The position numbers and the translations under genes were made by a program. Of a stretch of 64,000 nt of DNA, positions 63,146 to 64,000 are shown piece by piece. A model generated the notes under the pieces. That model worked only from the letters and a program-made list of their open reading frames with translations. It searched no databases and had not been told where the DNA came from. Positions within the stretch are counted from its first letter, which is position 1; the number at the start of each line of letters is the position of its first letter. This DNA is from Anaerolineales bacterium (GTDB taxonomy: Bacteria; Chloroflexota; Anaerolineae; Anaerolineales; Villigracilaceae), in contig JADGEO010000013.1 of the NCBI GenBank assembly GCA_016744335.1, positions 1-64,000 of the forward strand, in the 5' to 3' direction.

Positions 63146-63457
63146 ATGAAATATGCTATTGTTGAAAGTGGCGGCAAGCAATATAAAGCCGTTTTAGGTG
63201 AGACGATTGAAGTAGACCGTCTCGCAGATGAAGAGGGCGCAAGCATTGATTTGCCACGCGTTCTAATGGTTGTGGATGGCGATGAGTACCAAGTTGGTAC
63301 CCCCGAAGTGGAAGGTGTGACGGTCAAGGCGACTGTGGCAGAACACTTTAAGGGACCGAAGATTATTATTTTCAAATATCATTCTTCAAAACGTTATCGC
63401 CTTAAAAAAGGTCATCGTCAGCAGTATACGCGTTTGGCGATTGAAGAGATTGCTTAG
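63146..63457 (+). CDS. rplU: 50S ribosomal protein L21
   Basis: 103 residues from ATG at 63146. A TTG at 63134 is in frame, but GGAGAAAA directly before the ATG is the RBS and the family starts MKYAIVESGGKQYK. Further family segments: 'RVLMVVDGDEYQVGTP' and 'KIIIFKYHSSKRYRLKKGHRQ'. First gene of the L21-L27-L31 cluster. Confidence 0.96.
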   Translation: MKYAIVESGGKQYKAVLGETIEVDRLADEEGASIDLPRVLMVVDGDEYQVGTPEVEGVTVKATVAEHFKGPKIIIFKYHSSKRYRLKKGHRQQYTRLAIEEIA

Positions 63458-63466
63458 GAGTAAATT

Positions 63467-63724
63467 ATGGCACATAAAACAGGTGGCGGCTCAACGGCTA
63501 ATGGTCGTGACAGTAATTCAAAACGCTTGGGTGTTAAAAAATATGCAGGCGAGCATGTAATTTCTGGCAATATCTTGGTTCGTCAACGAGGAACAAAAAT
63601 TAAACCCGGTAAGAATGTTGGCATGGGCAAAGACTACACTATTTTTTCTGTTATTGAAGGTGTAGTGATGTTCGATCAAAACCACGGACGCAAGCGTGTT
63701 AATGTTGTTCCGCTTGAAAGTTAG
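63467..63724 (+). CDS. rpmA: 50S ribosomal protein L27
   Basis: 85 residues starting [21 protein letters not shown] after Met; the N-terminal tail reaches the peptidyl-transferase centre. RBS AGGAG precedes the ATG. It follows rplU by 9 bases, the normal order. Confidence 0.97.
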   Translation: MAHKTGGGSTANGRDSNSKRLGVKKYAGEHVISGNILVRQRGTKIKPGKNVGMGKDYTIFSVIEGVVMFDQNHGRKRVNVVPLES

Positions 63725-63736
63725 AAAGGAAAGATA

Positions 63737-64000
63737 ATGAAACCCGATATTCATCCTAAATACTATTCAGAAGCTACAGTAACCTGCGTTTGTGGGGAAA
63801 CTTGGCAAACTGGTTCTACAAAACCTGAAATTCATACAGAAATTTGCTCAAATTGCCATCCTTTTTATACTGGCGATTTGCAACGTATTGTTGATACCGA
63901 AGGTCAGGTAGATCGTTTCTATAAACGTTTGCAGGCTCGTGAAGAGTATGTTGCAGATAAGACTGCCAAAGAACAAGCTCTCGTTTCTCCCACTCGCTCA
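63737..64000 (+). CDS. rpmE: 50S ribosomal protein L31, 5' part
   Basis: 88 codons are visible from ATG at 63737 (RBS AGAAAGGAAAG) and the frame stays open to the edge. Four zinc cysteines: CVC at about residues 16-18 and CSNC at about 37-40, with '[24 protein letters not shown]', so the zinc-binding (C+) form. The tail is longer than the common 66-75 residues and charged ('[18 protein letters not shown]'). Confidence 0.93.
   Translation, partial: MKPDIHPKYYSEATVTCVCGETWQTGSTKPEIHTEICSNCHPFYTGDLQRIVDTEGQVDRFYKRLQAREEYVADKTAKEQALVSPTRS

Overview
The window looks like chromosome of an Anaerolineae-type Chloroflexota. This is inferred from gene families (lipoprotein M23 peptidases with 'NGEW' tails, VanW- and DUF3048-type envelope proteins, glgA-malQ), a moderate-to-low GC content, and many short dispersed repeats of a kind familiar from those genomes. 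No rRNA, tRNA, CRISPR array or complete insertion sequence was found.

Layout. 1-7 kb: half-size EamA transporters, alaS, then a nucleoside kinase-MFS-NUDIX-RNase T2 run. 7-18 kb: rRNA methyltransferase, glycogen synthase (glgA), malQ, and envelope genes (DUF3048, EamA, glycosyltransferase, VanW, a coiled-coil zinc-ribbon protein). 18.4-21.7 kb: redox island with an ECF sigma factor, its zinc anti-sigma factor, a two-domain protein disulfide oxidoreductase whose second active site reads U-P-Y-C (in-frame TGA), glutaredoxin, a TlpA-like thioredoxin and OsmC. 21.8-26.2 kb: a BrnT/BrnA toxin-antitoxin pair between direct repeats, then an MmeI-like restriction-modification gene broken by one TGA. 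26.3-34.5 kb: minus-strand operon of a Kef-type antiporter, three paralogous M23 lipoproteins and a class-A-beta-lactamase-like lipoprotein. 34.6-39 kb: metF, a secreted transglycosylase-like protein, two orphan membrane proteins. 39.3-43.7 kb: anaerobic sulfatase maturase, Cys-type sulfatase and methyltransferase. 43.8-47 kb: a manganese (yybP-ykoY) riboswitch with terminator ahead of a P-type ATPase. 47.3-49.5 kb: ferredoxin, metallo-hydrolase, a membrane gene with a TAG. 49.6-59.1 kb: accessory block of four different P-loop NTPases and a radical SAM/SPASM protein, mostly translationally coupled. 59.2-64 kb: CDF efflux protein, a cobalamin riboswitch in front of a gutted ABC-ATPase remnant, scpA, VanZ, a TrmH-type methyltransferase and the rplU-rpmA-rpmE cluster running off the right edge.

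The two most interesting items are the probable selenoprotein at 19372-20034 and the uncharacterised NTPase/radical-SAM operon at 49587-59117. Two riboswitches, one with a live target and one with a dead one, and repeat insertions that stay in frame inside alaS and an EamA gene are also worth attention.
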